From Candidatus Puniceispirillum sp. (lineage in GTDB: Bacteria; Pseudomonadota; Alphaproteobacteria; Puniceispirillales; Puniceispirillaceae): 22,861 nucleotides of DNA. Position 1 is the stretch's first letter. Every line of letters begins with the position of its first letter. The notes under the pieces are model-generated. The model was not told where the DNA came from. It ran no database searches and saw nothing but the letters and a program-made list of their open reading frames with translations. Positions 1 to 8,703 of the stretch are shown in pieces. A program made the position numbers and the translations under genes. The DNA lies in contig JADHLR010000009.1 of NCBI GenBank assembly GCA_016780525.1, forward strand, positions 1 to 22,861. The letters are read 5' to 3'.

Positions 1-680
1 GTGGCGTAATTGCGACCCGAGCTTTTTTGCAGAATATCGACCGCTTTGTCCGGCGCGACACCATCATTCACCAACAGCGATACCACCTCAAAGGTCGCCA
101 TCCGGCAAATCAGGTTCAGCAGATTATTGCCGGCTTTAAGCGCATGTCCGGCACCCACCTCACCGGCATGAAAAATATTGCAGCTGATGACCGATAGCAC
201 CGGATTCAGAAGGTCATAGAGCGCCTCACTGCCACCAACCATAATGGCAATCACCCCGTCTCTGGCACCGCGCGGCCCGCCGCTGACCGGCGCATCGGCA
301 AAACAGATGCCGGCCGCCGCCAGTCGCGCCGCCTGATCACGGCTTTGCGCCGGATCACCCGACGTCATATCGACAATAATATGATCAGCCGTCAAATGCG
401 CTGACAGTCCAGCTGGCCCGAATAACACGTTTTCGGTGACTGCCGATGTTGGCAGGCAGGTAAAAATAATATCACTATCTGCGGCCAGTTCCTGAAGTGA
501 TGCGGCAACGGCAACATCATCTGCGGCAAACGCAGCCGATTTTTCCGGATCAGCATCAAATACCGACAAGGGCTGTCCGACCAGCCGCATAGCCAAGGCC
601 GCCCCCATATTACCAAGACCAACAAAGCCTAGTCGCGGTGCCGCATTTTGCCAGCTCCGGGATGGTGATGATTGCTGCAT
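1..680 (-). CDS. Beta-hydroxyacid dehydrogenase (3-hydroxyisobutyrate dehydrogenase family), C-terminus beyond window
   Basis: Only the first 226 codons are inside the window; the reading frame is open to base 1, so the stop lies to the left. The N-terminal Rossmann motif FVGLGNMG (about residues 19-26) binds NAD(P). The substrate motif DAPVSGGPRGARDG (129-142) and the catalytic-lysine motif GAGHALKAGNN, with Lys182, are intact. Family members are about 290-300 residues, so roughly 70 residues are missing at the edge rather than lost by mutation. The family oxidises 3-hydroxyacids such as 3-hydroxyisobutyrate, tartronate semialdehyde (in reverse) or L-threonate; the sequence does not decide which. 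The start is the ATG at 680, giving a 15-residue leader before the fold, somewhat longer than usual. The gene is divergent from the MFS gene. It is clearly a different paralogue from the mmsB-like gene at 7816-8703. Confidence 0.9.
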   Translation of the reverse strand, partial: MQQSSPSRSWQNAAPRLGFVGLGNMGAALAMRLVGQPLSVFDADPEKSAAFAADDVAVAASLQELAADSDIIFTCLPTSAVTENVLFGPAGLSAHLTADHIIVDMTSGDPAQSRDQAARLAAAGICFADAPVSGGPRGARDGVIAIMVGGSEALYDLLNPVLSVISCNIFHAGEVGAGHALKAGNNLLNLICRMATFEVVSLLVNDGVAPDKAVDILQKSSGRNYA

Positions 681-961
681 GAATTTATCTCTTTTGCTGT
701 CCCAAACCGATGAATAACCAGCCTTAAAAAACCCGTTATCCGGCATATTTAACAGTTTAAAGCGATGACGCCATATGTCTCTTAAAAAAGCTTATCCCGG
801 TGAAATTTGGATATCGTGCCTAGACAGGCATGTCACAAACCCCAGTTAACACCCAGTCGAAAACGCAGATTTGGCCTATTGACCTCAGAAACCCGCCGTT
901 TGATAGTGATCATCATGAGTGTGATGTCGCTTTTCCCAAGGCCCCGGTCAGGGGATGAAGT
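681..961. other. Intergenic region between divergent dehydrogenase and MFS genes
   Basis: This stretch of about 280 bases should hold both outward promoters. It is richer in A+T than the flanking genes around 690-830. I see no RNA gene or convincing terminator. A 16-codon reading frame at 915-965 begins with ATG and ends in a TGA that overlaps the ATG at 965 of the MFS gene (TGATG). It could be a leader peptide or chance. Confidence 0.5.
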
Positions 962-2209
962 GTGATGGTTTCAAAACCCCTTCAGTCAACCCCGCCGGCG
1001 GCTCTATTTGTTTTTGCGTTCTGTCTGGTGATGATCGCCAGCAGCCGTGGTATGGGCGAGACATATGCTATTTTTCTGCTGCCTCTGAGTGAGAGTTTTG
1101 GCTGGAACCGGGCCAATGTCACATCGATTTTTGCAATTTATATGATGGCTTTTGGCTTCGGCTCGTTGTTATCAGGCTTGCTCTATGATCGCTTTGGCCC
1201 GCGCTTTAACTATACCATCGGGCTGGCCTTGCTGGCTGCCTGCTATGGCTTTGCCGGCAGCCTGAATTCACTTATCAGTTTTTATTTTGTCATTGGCGTG
1301 TGCGGCGGTATCGGCGCGGCGATGGTTGGCATTGTGCCAACACAGAGCCTGATTTCGCGCTGGTTTGATAAACGCCGGGGAACGGTTTTGTCGGTTGCGT
1401 ATTCCGGCCAGGGTCTTGGGGTCATGTTGCTGGCACCGGCGGCACAGCTAGCGGTTCAGAAATTTGGCTGGCAGCAGGCCTATCAGCTGGCAAGCATCGG
1501 ATTTGTTGTGCTGTTTGCATTGATGGTTTTTCTGCCATGGCGGCGCATTGCCACCGGCATCATTGCGCCAAAGCATCACGCTGAAACACCGGCAACCGCG
1601 ACAGCACCGGGCCCGAGCCTTGCCGAAGCCATTCGTCTGCCGGAATTTTGGGGATTTTTTGTCATTTTTGGCGCTTCGGCCATTTCTGTGTTTGGGGTGT
1701 CACTGCAAACCGTTGCCTATCTTGTTGAACAAGATTTCAGCGCGGTTCATGCGGCGCTCGCCTTTGGCAGTATCGGCATGCTGACAGTCGTTGGAATCGC
1801 ACTTACCGGCATGCTGGCAGATCGATATCCGCGGCATCTGGTGGCAACTGGATCTTATGGTCTGACCATTATTGGCATTTTGGCACTGGCCATGTTACAG
1901 CTGACACCACATTGGGCCGTGCTCAGCGTGTTTGTTCTGTGCTTTGGCTTATCAGCCGGGGCACGCGGGCCCATTATCACCGCACAAATGGCTGAAATTT
2001 TCGCCGGTCGGGGACTGGCGTCGATTTTTGGTGCGACCAATATCGGGCAAGGATGCGGTGCGGCGCTTGGCGCCTTTGTCGCCGGATTTCTGTATGATGC
2101 CACCGGCGGTTATAATAGCGGTTTTATTATCAGCTTGATTTTTGCTTTGGTCGGGCTATCGATGTTTTGGCTTGTGCCAGCGATTCGATATCGCAGGCCC
2201 CACGCCTAG
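962..2209 (+). CDS. MFS transporter, probable organic-anion carrier (MCT/OFA-like)
   Basis: A 415-residue inner-membrane protein with about twelve hydrophobic segments, the usual major-facilitator length. The hallmark loop motif between helices 2 and 3 is present as SGLLYDRFGPR (about residues 73-83). Its counterpart in the second half is GMLADRYPRH. The central hydrophilic loop lies near residues 195-220 and is rich in Ala, Thr and Pro. The N-terminal run with SRGMGETYAIFLLPLSESFG resembles the MCT/oxalate-formate antiporter branch, which carries monocarboxylates; substrate is inference only. The frame begins with GTG at 962 directly followed by ATG at 965; the purine-rich AGGGG at about 950-954 can serve either, and I cannot choose. 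It is followed by the AEC gene on the same strand after about 110 bases. Confidence 0.88.
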   Translation: MMVSKPLQSTPPAALFVFAFCLVMIASSRGMGETYAIFLLPLSESFGWNRANVTSIFAIYMMAFGFGSLLSGLLYDRFGPRFNYTIGLALLAACYGFAGSLNSLISFYFVIGVCGGIGAAMVGIVPTQSLISRWFDKRRGTVLSVAYSGQGLGVMLLAPAAQLAVQKFGWQQAYQLASIGFVVLFALMVFLPWRRIATGIIAPKHHAETPATATAPGPSLAEAIRLPEFWGFFVIFGASAISVFGVSLQTVAYLVEQDFSAVHAALAFGSIGMLTVVGIALTGMLADRYPRHLVATGSYGLTIIGILALAMLQLTPHWAVLSVFVLCFGLSAGARGPIITAQMAEIFAGRGLASIFGATNIGQGCGAALGAFVAGFLYDATGGYNSGFIISLIFALVGLSMFWLVPAIRYRRPHA

Positions 2210-2321
2210 TCAGAACAGACATCTGCGATACCGCATAGCGGAAAAATCCACAACAATTACGGCTATGTTTTTCGGGCCAGTCTCTATATAACCAGCACAG
2301 TTCTGCCAGAGTTGATTTGTA

Positions 2322-3266
2322 ATGCTCGACGTCCTTTCGATCACCATCCCGTTTTTCGCCATCATTCTGTGCGGCAGTCTGGCGCGGCTTCGTGGTTGGT
2401 TTTCCGAGGAAAGTGGGCAGATATTGGCGCGATATACCTTTTTTGTCGTATTGCCGCCTTTTATGTTTATTGCCATCACCTCGATTGACGTCACCGCGCT
2501 GTTTCACCCCGGCTTTGTTCTGCGGTATGAGTTCGTCACCATCTGCATGTTTCTGATCGCAGCTTTATTTGCAACCCATGTGATCCGGCTGACACCCCAA
2601 CAGCGCGGATTATTTTGCCTGAATACCGCCTATCCTAATTATGGTTATATCGGGGTGCCAATGGCCATTCTCGCTTTTGGTGAGAAGGCAGCCGCGCCCA
2701 TTTCACTGATTTTGGTATGCGACAGTATCACCCTGTTGGTGATGACAACTTTGTTATCGCATGATGCCGCCTCTGGCCAGTTGGGGCGGGCCCTGCGTGA
2801 TGCAATTTTGTCGATGCTGCGCAACCCGCTTTTGCTGGCAGTTCTGGCCGGGCTCGGTTTTTCTGCCAGCGGCTTTCAGCTGGCCAATTTGCCTGAACAA
2901 TTTCTAAAAATGCTGGCAGGTGCGGCCGCCCCAACCGCGCTGTTTGCACTTGGCATCACACTTGTCGGGCAGCCCGTACGCGCGGCGCTAAGCGAACTGA
3001 CAGCCATCAGCCTCCTCAAATTAATTGTCCATCCGGCACTGATGGCCGCGGTCTTTCTGTTGTGGCCTGCCGATCAGCCAATTGACCCGTTATGGATACA
3101 GCTTGCGGTGTTGTTCGCCAGCCTGCCAATTGCCGCAAATGTCTTTGCGTTATCGCAATTTTACAATATCTATACCGGCCGCACGGCAACCGCCATTATG
3201 CTCACAACCATATGTGCGAGCGTGACTGTGCCGGTGATATTATTTTTGCTGGTCACCTGGCTGTGA
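2322..3266 (+). CDS. AEC family transporter (auxin efflux carrier-like permease)
   Basis: A 314-residue membrane protein with about ten predicted helices, the standard size for the AEC family. The first helix with IPFFAIILCGSLARLRGW, the early motif RYTFFVVLPPFMF, and the later LNTAYPNYGYIGVPMAILAFG are typical of the family; the Asn-rich segment around TAYPNYGYIG is its best conserved patch. The C-terminal half has FALGITLVGQP and SLPIAANVFALSQFYN, matching the second five-helix repeat. Bacterial members export or take up malate, malonate and related carboxylates; the substrate here is unknown. No strong ribosome binding site precedes the ATG. The gene converges on the isomerase/racemase gene with only 11 bases between stop codons. 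It may be cotranscribed with the MFS gene upstream. Confidence 0.9.
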   Translation: MLDVLSITIPFFAIILCGSLARLRGWFSEESGQILARYTFFVVLPPFMFIAITSIDVTALFHPGFVLRYEFVTICMFLIAALFATHVIRLTPQQRGLFCLNTAYPNYGYIGVPMAILAFGEKAAAPISLILVCDSITLLVMTTLLSHDAASGQLGRALRDAILSMLRNPLLLAVLAGLGFSASGFQLANLPEQFLKMLAGAAAPTALFALGITLVGQPVRAALSELTAISLLKLIVHPALMAAVFLLWPADQPIDPLWIQLAVLFASLPIAANVFALSQFYNIYTGRTATAIMLTTICASVTVPVILFLLVTWL

Positions 3267-3277
3267 GGGGGCGACCA

Positions 3278-4045
3278 TCACAGGCTAAACAACCGGCCAA
3301 ATGCCGGCTGTTTATCATCAATCCCGGCCAGCCGCAGACAATGCCAGGCCAGCGCGTGATTTGACGATGTGACAGGTATGCCCAATTCAGCTTCAATCGC
3401 GGCGACGTCACTGGCAATCCTGACCGAGGTGCATGAAATGAAAACGGCGTCAATGTCATGCCCATCCGTGATTTTAGCGATAGCAGATTTTAAGCTGTGA
3501 ATATCGATTGCCGCGACTGTCGGGTCATGTGGTTCGTTAAAGCTACCAAACACCGGCACCTCAAACCCAGCCTCCCTGATCGATGCCTGCACCATATCAT
3601 TCACATGTTTTGCATAGGGCGTCAGCACCGCAATGCGTTTTGCCCGCAACGCCGCAAAGGCATGAAACGCTGCAAATGCCGGATTGGTGGTTTTTGCCTC
3701 TGGTTTCGCAGCACGCAGATTTTTTGCAACCGTTTCTGTTCCCAAAACAATTGACGCAGAGGTGCAGGCATAGGCCAGTACATCAACCTTATCGCCCGGC
3801 AAAATCAGCTCAGCCGTCGAGGTAATCAGCGGCCCCATGGCCCGTAATGTGTCCGGCGAAATATTCGGCGAATTGGCAATTCGCGCGTGGAACACATCAA
3901 CACCGGGCAAATTGATCAGCGCGCGCATTTCATGTTCAATCGTATAATCAGTGGACAGAACGACCAAACCAATGCGGGCACGAGAGCCGATCACCTGATC
4001 TGTTGCAAAGGGCAAATGTTCAAACATGCTGGTCTGCTGGCCCAT
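3278..4045 (-). CDS. Maleate isomerase / Asp-Glu racemase superfamily enzyme (EutA/AMDase-like)
   Basis: The protein is 255 residues from the preferred ATG at 4045. That start is backed by a purine-rich ribosome site (AGGGAG) a few bases upstream; the ATG at 4060 would put this site inside the coding region. Two cysteine motifs, AYACTSAS with Cys94 and ISCTSVR with Cys205, sit in the two half-domains, as expected of cofactor-independent cysteine racemases and isomerases. The GLVVLSTDYTIEHEM start and the LTPYAKHVND segment match the branch with maleate cis-trans isomerase, arylmalonate decarboxylase and the ectoine-utilisation protein EutA. Both cysteines being present favours isomerase or racemase over decarboxylase chemistry. 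No ectoine catabolism genes are nearby, so I do not assign EutA. It is divergent from the SulP gene. Confidence 0.82.
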   Translation of the reverse strand: MGQQTSMFEHLPFATDQVIGSRARIGLVVLSTDYTIEHEMRALINLPGVDVFHARIANSPNISPDTLRAMGPLITSTAELILPGDKVDVLAYACTSASIVLGTETVAKNLRAAKPEAKTTNPAFAAFHAFAALRAKRIAVLTPYAKHVNDMVQASIREAGFEVPVFGSFNEPHDPTVAAIDIHSLKSAIAKITDGHDIDAVFISCTSVRIASDVAAIEAELGIPVTSSNHALAWHCLRLAGIDDKQPAFGRLFSL

Positions 4046-4115
4046 CGCACTCTCCCTCATCGGTTGCTGTAAAAAACATCAGTAAAGCGACAGGCGTTGA
4101 TCAGACTGCCACGGT

Positions 4116-4127
4116 GACACAAGTGTC
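4116..4127. repeat. Short inverted repeat in divergent promoter region
   Basis: GACAC and GTGTC flank a two-base AA centre, about 70 bases upstream of both the isomerase/racemase and the SulP start codons. The position suits an operator, but five-base arms are short and can occur by chance. Confidence 0.2.
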
Positions 4128-4192
4128 TCATCACTGGCTGGCAAGTCAAATATTTTTATCATAGCCTGCCGCCCTGATAAAAGCGATGGCGT

Positions 4193-5896
4193 ATGGCTGC
4201 CAAAAGTCAGGGGCTTTCGTCACTGCCGCAAACAATGTATAAGGTCGCTGCCTTACCATTTTTTGTAAACGAGACCCATTTGTCCTCATCACTTTCTGCG
4301 AGAATAACGCGCCTGCTTATGGGCGGTGCCTATGGTCGTGAAAGCCGCCCTGATCTTAATTTTCGTCAAATAAATATTGATGTGTTATCCGGCCTGACGG
4401 TGTCGCTGGCATTGGTGCCAGAGGCTGTCGCATTTGCCTTTGTCGCCGGGGTGGCGCCGCTTGTCGGGCTCTATGCCGCTTTTATTGTCGGGTTGATCAC
4501 AGCGGTTTTTGGCGGCAGGCCGGGGATGATTTCCGGGGCCACCGGGGCGCTGGCAGTTGTCATGGTGGCTTTGGTTGCTGAGCATGGTGTCGCCTATCTT
4601 TTTGCCACTGTCATCTTGATGGGCATATTGCAGCTTTTTGCCGGGGTGATGCGCTGGGGCAAATTTATTCGCATGGTGCCGCATCCGGTGATGCTTGGAT
4701 TTGTTAACGGGCTCGCCATTGTCATTGGGCTGGCTCAGATCGACCAGTTTAAGATCACCGATATTGACGGCAATTCTGACTGGCTTGGTGGCACCAGCCT
4801 GTATCTCACATTAGGTCTGGTTATCGCTACAATGGCATTGATTTGGCTCACACCGCGGGTGACCAAGCTGATCCCGGCACCGTTAGTCGCCATCGGCGCC
4901 GTGACCGCCATTGTCATTGGCTTTAATCTTGATGTGCAACGTGTTGGCGATATGGCCAGCCTGTCTGGCGGTTTGCCGGATTTTTCCGTGCCAATGGTGC
5001 CGCTGACTGTTGAAACATTGCTTATTATTTTCCCTTATGCCGTCATTTTGGCGGCGATTGGCCTGATTGAAAGCCTGCTGACCTTGAATCTGGTTGGCGA
5101 TATGACCGACCAGAAAGGTGGTGCCTCACAGGAATGTCTGGCGCAGGGTGCGGCGAATGTCGTGACCGGATTTTTTGGTGGTATGGGCGGGTGCGCGATG
5201 ATCGGCCAGTCAATGATTAATGTGAAATCAGGTGGCCGCAGCCGCCTTGCCGGTATCACCGCCGCGCTGTTTCTGCTGTGCTTTATTTTGTTTGCTGGCC
5301 GCTTTATCGAAATGATTCCCATTGCCGCTTTGACGGGCGTGATGTTCATGGTGGTGATCGGAACCTTTGCATGGCACTCCATTAAGAGCATGCTGATCGT
5401 GCCGCGCGCCGATGCGCTGGTAATCATTGTTGTGACATTTGTAACCGTCATTGAGGATCTGGCCATCGCTGTTGTTGTCGGCGTCATCATGTCCGCGCTG
5501 GTCTATGCATGGAATGCTGCCAAGCGTATTGATGCATCAATCCGGCCCTCGGTGCGCGAAACTGGCGCATTGGTCTATGATATTCAAGGGCCACTATTTT
5601 TCGGGTCGGTAACGGGCTTTAACGATCTTTTCAACATCGACAAGGATCCGCAGACGATCATCATTGATTTCGCCGGTTCACGGATTGTTGATCAATCGGC
5701 GCTGCAGGCCATTGAGGATATCGCCGCCAAATATGATGCGGCTGGCAAAACTGTGAAGCTGCGACATCTAAGCCATGACTGTCACCGGCTGCTAACAAAA
5801 TCCGGCCAGCTGATCATCGATAGTGATGATGACCCCGATTATGGCATCGCTGTTGATTATGGTGTCAAACTCGGCGTTTTCGACAAGTCACATTGA
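4193..5896 (+). CDS. SulP family anion transporter with C-terminal STAS domain
   Basis: A 567-residue protein: an N-terminal extension of about 55 residues, a SulP membrane core (about 58-440) and a STAS domain (about 457-555). The core opens with DVLSGLTVSLALVPEAVAFA, the family signature, and includes GLYAAFIVGLITAVFGGRPG and MISGATGALAVVM. The STAS domain carries IDFAGSRIVDQSALQAIED, the helix-cap region of anti-sigma antagonist folds. SulP proteins carry sulfate, bicarbonate, C4-dicarboxylates or other anions into the cytoplasm; the substrate is not readable here. No strong ribosome site supports the ATG at 4193, and internal ATGs at 4235 and 4319 are alternatives, the latter close to the usual family start. 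It converges with the ABM-domain gene 40 bases away. Confidence 0.92.
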   Translation: MAAKSQGLSSLPQTMYKVAALPFFVNETHLSSSLSARITRLLMGGAYGRESRPDLNFRQINIDVLSGLTVSLALVPEAVAFAFVAGVAPLVGLYAAFIVGLITAVFGGRPGMISGATGALAVVMVALVAEHGVAYLFATVILMGILQLFAGVMRWGKFIRMVPHPVMLGFVNGLAIVIGLAQIDQFKITDIDGNSDWLGGTSLYLTLGLVIATMALIWLTPRVTKLIPAPLVAIGAVTAIVIGFNLDVQRVGDMASLSGGLPDFSVPMVPLTVETLLIIFPYAVILAAIGLIESLLTLNLVGDMTDQKGGASQECLAQGAANVVTGFFGGMGGCAMIGQSMINVKSGGRSRLAGITAALFLLCFILFAGRFIEMIPIAALTGVMFMVVIGTFAWHSIKSMLIVPRADALVIIVVTFVTVIEDLAIAVVVGVIMSALVYAWNAAKRIDASIRPSVRETGALVYDIQGPLFFGSVTGFNDLFNIDKDPQTIIIDFAGSRIVDQSALQAIEDIAAKYDAAGKTVKLRHLSHDCHRLLTKSGQLIIDSDDDPDYGIAVDYGVKLGVFDKSH

Positions 5897-5897
5897 T

Positions 5898-5913
5898 GAT
5901 CTGAAATCAGATC
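5898..5913. repeat. Small hairpin between convergent genes
   Basis: Six-base arms GATCTG and CAGATC flank AAAT, starting one base after the SulP stop codon. It lacks a T-tract on either strand, so it is not a classical intrinsic terminator, though it could stop or stabilise transcript ends in the convergent gap. Confidence 0.35.
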
Positions 5914-5936
5914 TGTCTGACGCCTATGCGCAACCG

Positions 5937-6623
5937 TCAGGATGATGCTGGTCTTTTGTTCCGTGCCCCTGCTGGCGCGGGTGCGGCCTGCCGGTCAAAC
6001 AGACCATAATCACGGGTTGGCGCAAACAGCGCGGCACTGGTCGCGCCACAGCGCAGAATATGCTGACATATTGATGCGGTGAAATCAGCGCATGCGGCAA
6101 TGATCAGCCCGCTCTTATCATCTGCCACAGACTCAAACCGGCCCGTAATAGAAAGACCAGTGACAGAAAGGCCCGTATCAGAAAGGCTAGTATCAGACAG
6201 ACCAGCGGCAATCGCGCTGGTATCGCAATCGGCGGCCATATGCAGGGTCAGAATATAAGGCCGTTCGGGGGCTGGCCCGACCGGCAAAAAACCAGCGTCT
6301 TTTTCGCCATCCCAATGCCAGACGCGCGGCCCCACCCGAATACGATAATCGGCAAAGATATACGACATTCCCTGCATTTGTGCATGGCGATGATCGGCGT
6401 TCTGCCGCCAGGCTGCAAGCGCCTGTTCACCCGCCCAATATTGATGTGACAGAATCAATCCGGGATCATCCATTGACTGGTACCGCTGCATCCAAAAAAG
6501 ACCGTCATGTGTGGCCAAAAACGGTTTTAACACCTCGACCTGATCAAAATAGGCCGGCCGCTGGCCCGGCTTTGGTTGCACCTCAAAAAACAGCCCCACA
6601 ACCGATGGCGTCTTATGCTGCAT
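5937..6623 (-). CDS. Antibiotic-biosynthesis-monooxygenase (ABM) domain protein with pentapeptide repeat
   Basis: From the ATG at 6623 the protein is 228 residues. A run of six G bases four bases upstream makes this start better than the ATG codons at 6635 and 6689. Residues about 7-100 look like a dimeric alpha-beta barrel ABM domain: a short strand with VVGLFFEVQPKPG, then LILSHQYWAGEQALAAWRQ and HRHAQMQGMSYIFADYRIRV, the HxxAQ region found in small quinol or haem monooxygenases. Residues 142-161 are four tandem copies of LS(D/V/I)T(S/G), encoded by a 15-base repeat. The last part (about 162-228) is Ala-rich and unrecognised. No partner gene shows the substrate. It is divergent from the DMT gene and converges on SulP. 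Confidence 0.75.
   Translation of the reverse strand: MQHKTPSVVGLFFEVQPKPGQRPAYFDQVEVLKPFLATHDGLFWMQRYQSMDDPGLILSHQYWAGEQALAAWRQNADHRHAQMQGMSYIFADYRIRVGPRVWHWDGEKDAGFLPVGPAPERPYILTLHMAADCDTSAIAAGLSDTSLSDTGLSVTGLSITGRFESVADDKSGLIIAACADFTASICQHILRCGATSAALFAPTRDYGLFDRQAAPAPAGARNKRPASS
6141..6200 (-). repeat. 15-bp in-frame tandem repeat, four copies
   Basis: Four 15-base units (starting at 6141, 6156, 6171 and 6186) share a common core ending in AGAAAG or AGACAG on the plus strand. They encode LSDTS, LSDTG, LSVTG and LSITG on the minus strand. The unit length keeps the frame whatever the copy number. Confidence 0.85.
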
Positions 6624-6881
6624 CGAACCCCCCATAGTTCTAAATGATTGCGGCACAGTTTTGCGCGCCAGCATCATATGGGATAACATGCCAGACGATC
6701 GACATCCAGCCCGATCAAATCACCATCTGGCAAGGCGGTTGACGAATCACCATTGCCGCTTCTTGCCCATCATTTTTTACAAACTGCCAGATAAAATGAA
6801 GTGACTTGCGCTGCTATTGCGATAAGTTAGGGTTTGATAATATTTCAGGCCTGCGCCTGTTTCATGAAAAGGTTTTTATCT

Positions 6882-7769
6882 ATGTCAGCAGCGTCGCAGC
6901 CTCTCAAAGCCGCGTTCTGGATGGTTGGGGCGATGGTGTCATTCAGCCTGATGGCGATATCAGGCCGCGAGCTGGCACCCGAATTAAGCACCTTTGACAT
7001 CATGTTTTTGCGCTCGCTGATTGGGCTGGTGATTGTGCTGGCGGTTGGTTTTTTCGCCCGCACATTGACGCAAATTAAGACTAATCGCCTTGGTTTGCAT
7101 ATGCTGCGAAATACCGCGCATTTTACCGGACAAAATTTATGGTTTCTGGCGGTTGCCTTTATCCCGTTTTCACAGCTATTTGCGCTGGAATTTTCAACGC
7201 CGATTTGGGTAGCTCTATTGGCGCCCTTATTTCTTAGCGAGGCGCTGACGCGGCGCCGCCTGTTATCGGTAGGGCTGGGATTTGCCGGTGTGCTGATCGT
7301 TGCCAGGCCAGATATGCAGAATATAAACCCGGCCATATTGGCAGCTATGGCCTGTGCTATATGTTTTGCCTGCTCGCTGATGGCGACAAAAAAACTGACA
7401 AGCGATCAGTCAATCACCTGTATTTTATTCTGGCTGACATTTATGCAGCTTTGCATGGGGGCCGTCGCCATCGGCTTTACCGGTGGGCTGACATTGCCGC
7501 AGGGCATTGATTATCTCTGGGTACTCACCGTTGGTTTCGGCGGCTTAACCGCGCATTTTTGCATCACCAAGGGGCTCGCTCTGGCACCGGCGATTGTTGT
7601 TATCCCGCTTGATTTTCTGCGCTTGCCGCTGATAAGTGCGATTGGCTTTCTGGCCTATGGTGAGGCCTTTGAATGGCCTGTTGTTCTGGGCGCGATACTT
7701 ATTTTTACCGCTGTTCTGGTTAATTTACAGGCCGAGCATCAGCGTAACAACAGCCGGTCAAAAGCCTGA
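6882..7769 (+). CDS. DMT superfamily (EamA) transporter
   Basis: A 295-residue inner-membrane protein with about ten helices in two EamA halves. The first half begins KAAFWMVGAMVSFSLMAISG; the half-ends carry FLSEALTRRRLLSVGLGFAGVLIVARPD and FLAYGEAFEWPVVLGAILIFTAVLVNLQAE, the usual EamA sequence pattern. The ATG at 6882 is preferred because AAAAGG lies nine bases upstream and the first helix starts about ten residues in. A longer frame can begin at TTG 6834 or ATG 6864. Members export amino acids and metabolites or take up S-adenosylmethionine or sugars; substrate unknown. It is transcribed away from the ABM gene and converges with mmsB across 46 bases. Confidence 0.88.
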   Translation: MSAASQPLKAAFWMVGAMVSFSLMAISGRELAPELSTFDIMFLRSLIGLVIVLAVGFFARTLTQIKTNRLGLHMLRNTAHFTGQNLWFLAVAFIPFSQLFALEFSTPIWVALLAPLFLSEALTRRRLLSVGLGFAGVLIVARPDMQNINPAILAAMACAICFACSLMATKKLTSDQSITCILFWLTFMQLCMGAVAIGFTGGLTLPQGIDYLWVLTVGFGGLTAHFCITKGLALAPAIVVIPLDFLRLPLISAIGFLAYGEAFEWPVVLGAILIFTAVLVNLQAEHQRNNSRSKA

Positions 7770-7815
7770 CCAGCCATCACATCACAAGCAAAACCATGTC
7801 CGAACAGTGACGCTG

Positions 7816-8703
7816 TTATGCCGGTTGATCCGGGTTTTTGATATCATTCAGAATCGCCGAAAAATCCTGATCGGCATGATCAGCCAGAGCGGCAAACTGC
7901 TGATAAATCTGCAAGGCGAGCTGGCCGATGCGCGTGTCTGTACCGGTCATGTTTGCGGCATCTTGCGCCAACGCCAGATCCTTGACCATCATGGCGGTGG
8001 AAAAACCCGCCTTATAACCGTTATCTGCCGGGCTGGGCGGGCCAACGCCCGCTGCCGGGCAATAGCTATTCATCGACCATGAGCTGCCGGATGAGGTGCT
8101 GACAACGTCAAACAGGCGGTGTCGGTCAAGCCCCAGCTGATCAGCCAGCGCAAAAGCCTCGCAGGTGACAATCATCGTCGCACCCAGAATCATATTGTTA
8201 CATATCTTCGCCGCCTGTCCAGCGCCAGCATCGCCGCAATGGATCACCCGTTGCCCCATGATCTCAAATAACGGGCGGGCCAGCGCCAGCGTGTCTTCAT
8301 CGCCGCCAACCATAAACGTCAGGCTGCCAGCAGTCGCCCCGCCAACGCCGCCAGATACCGGCGCATCAAGACCACGCAGCGCGGCTGTCTCAAGCATGTC
8401 AGCGACAATTTTGGCGGTTTTGATATCGACAGTCGAGCAATCGATAAAACAGGCTGATGGCGACATCAGCGGAATAATGTCGCTCGCCACATCATGCAAG
8501 GCTGCACCATTCGGCAGCATCGTTATCACCACATCCCGGCCCTGCGCCGCATCCGCCAGACCGGCAGCCACAGTGATCACCCCCTGCATCGCTGCGGCAT
8601 GTGCCGGGTCAAGGTCAAATCCGGTGATCTGATGCCCGGCATCGGCCAGATTTTTTGCCATTGGCGCGCCCATATTGCCAAGTCCGATAAAGCCAATTTC
8701 CAT
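7816..8703 (-). CDS. mmsB: 3-hydroxyisobutyrate dehydrogenase
   Basis: The protein is 295 residues, the family's normal length, from the ATG at 8703, with GGGAG eight bases upstream. A longer frame to 8859 adds an N-terminus lacking the fold and would overlap the divergent GGT gene. FIGLGNMGAPMAKNL (5-19) is the NAD(H) site, DAPVSGGVGGATAGSLTFMVGG (113-134) the substrate motif, and GAGQAAKICNNM carries catalytic Lys166 and Asn170. The segment LFDVVSTSSGSSWSMNSYCP, followed by the late-loop NGYKAGF and KDLALAQDAA, is specific to true 3-hydroxyisobutyrate dehydrogenases of valine catabolism, which form methylmalonate semialdehyde with NADH. The rest of the valine pathway (mmsA, acyl-CoA dehydrogenase) is not in the window. 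A second, more divergent family member is at 1-680. Confidence 0.9.
   Translation of the reverse strand: MEIGFIGLGNMGAPMAKNLADAGHQITGFDLDPAHAAAMQGVITVAAGLADAAQGRDVVITMLPNGAALHDVASDIIPLMSPSACFIDCSTVDIKTAKIVADMLETAALRGLDAPVSGGVGGATAGSLTFMVGGDEDTLALARPLFEIMGQRVIHCGDAGAGQAAKICNNMILGATMIVTCEAFALADQLGLDRHRLFDVVSTSSGSSWSMNSYCPAAGVGPPSPADNGYKAGFSTAMMVKDLALAQDAANMTGTDTRIGQLALQIYQQFAALADHADQDFSAILNDIKNPDQPA

Noticed and set aside
3288..3313. CCGGC-CAAAT-GCCGG hairpin near the AEC stop
   Set aside because: It lies inside the 3' end of the opposing isomerase/racemase gene and has no proper T-tract, so it may be coding sequence.
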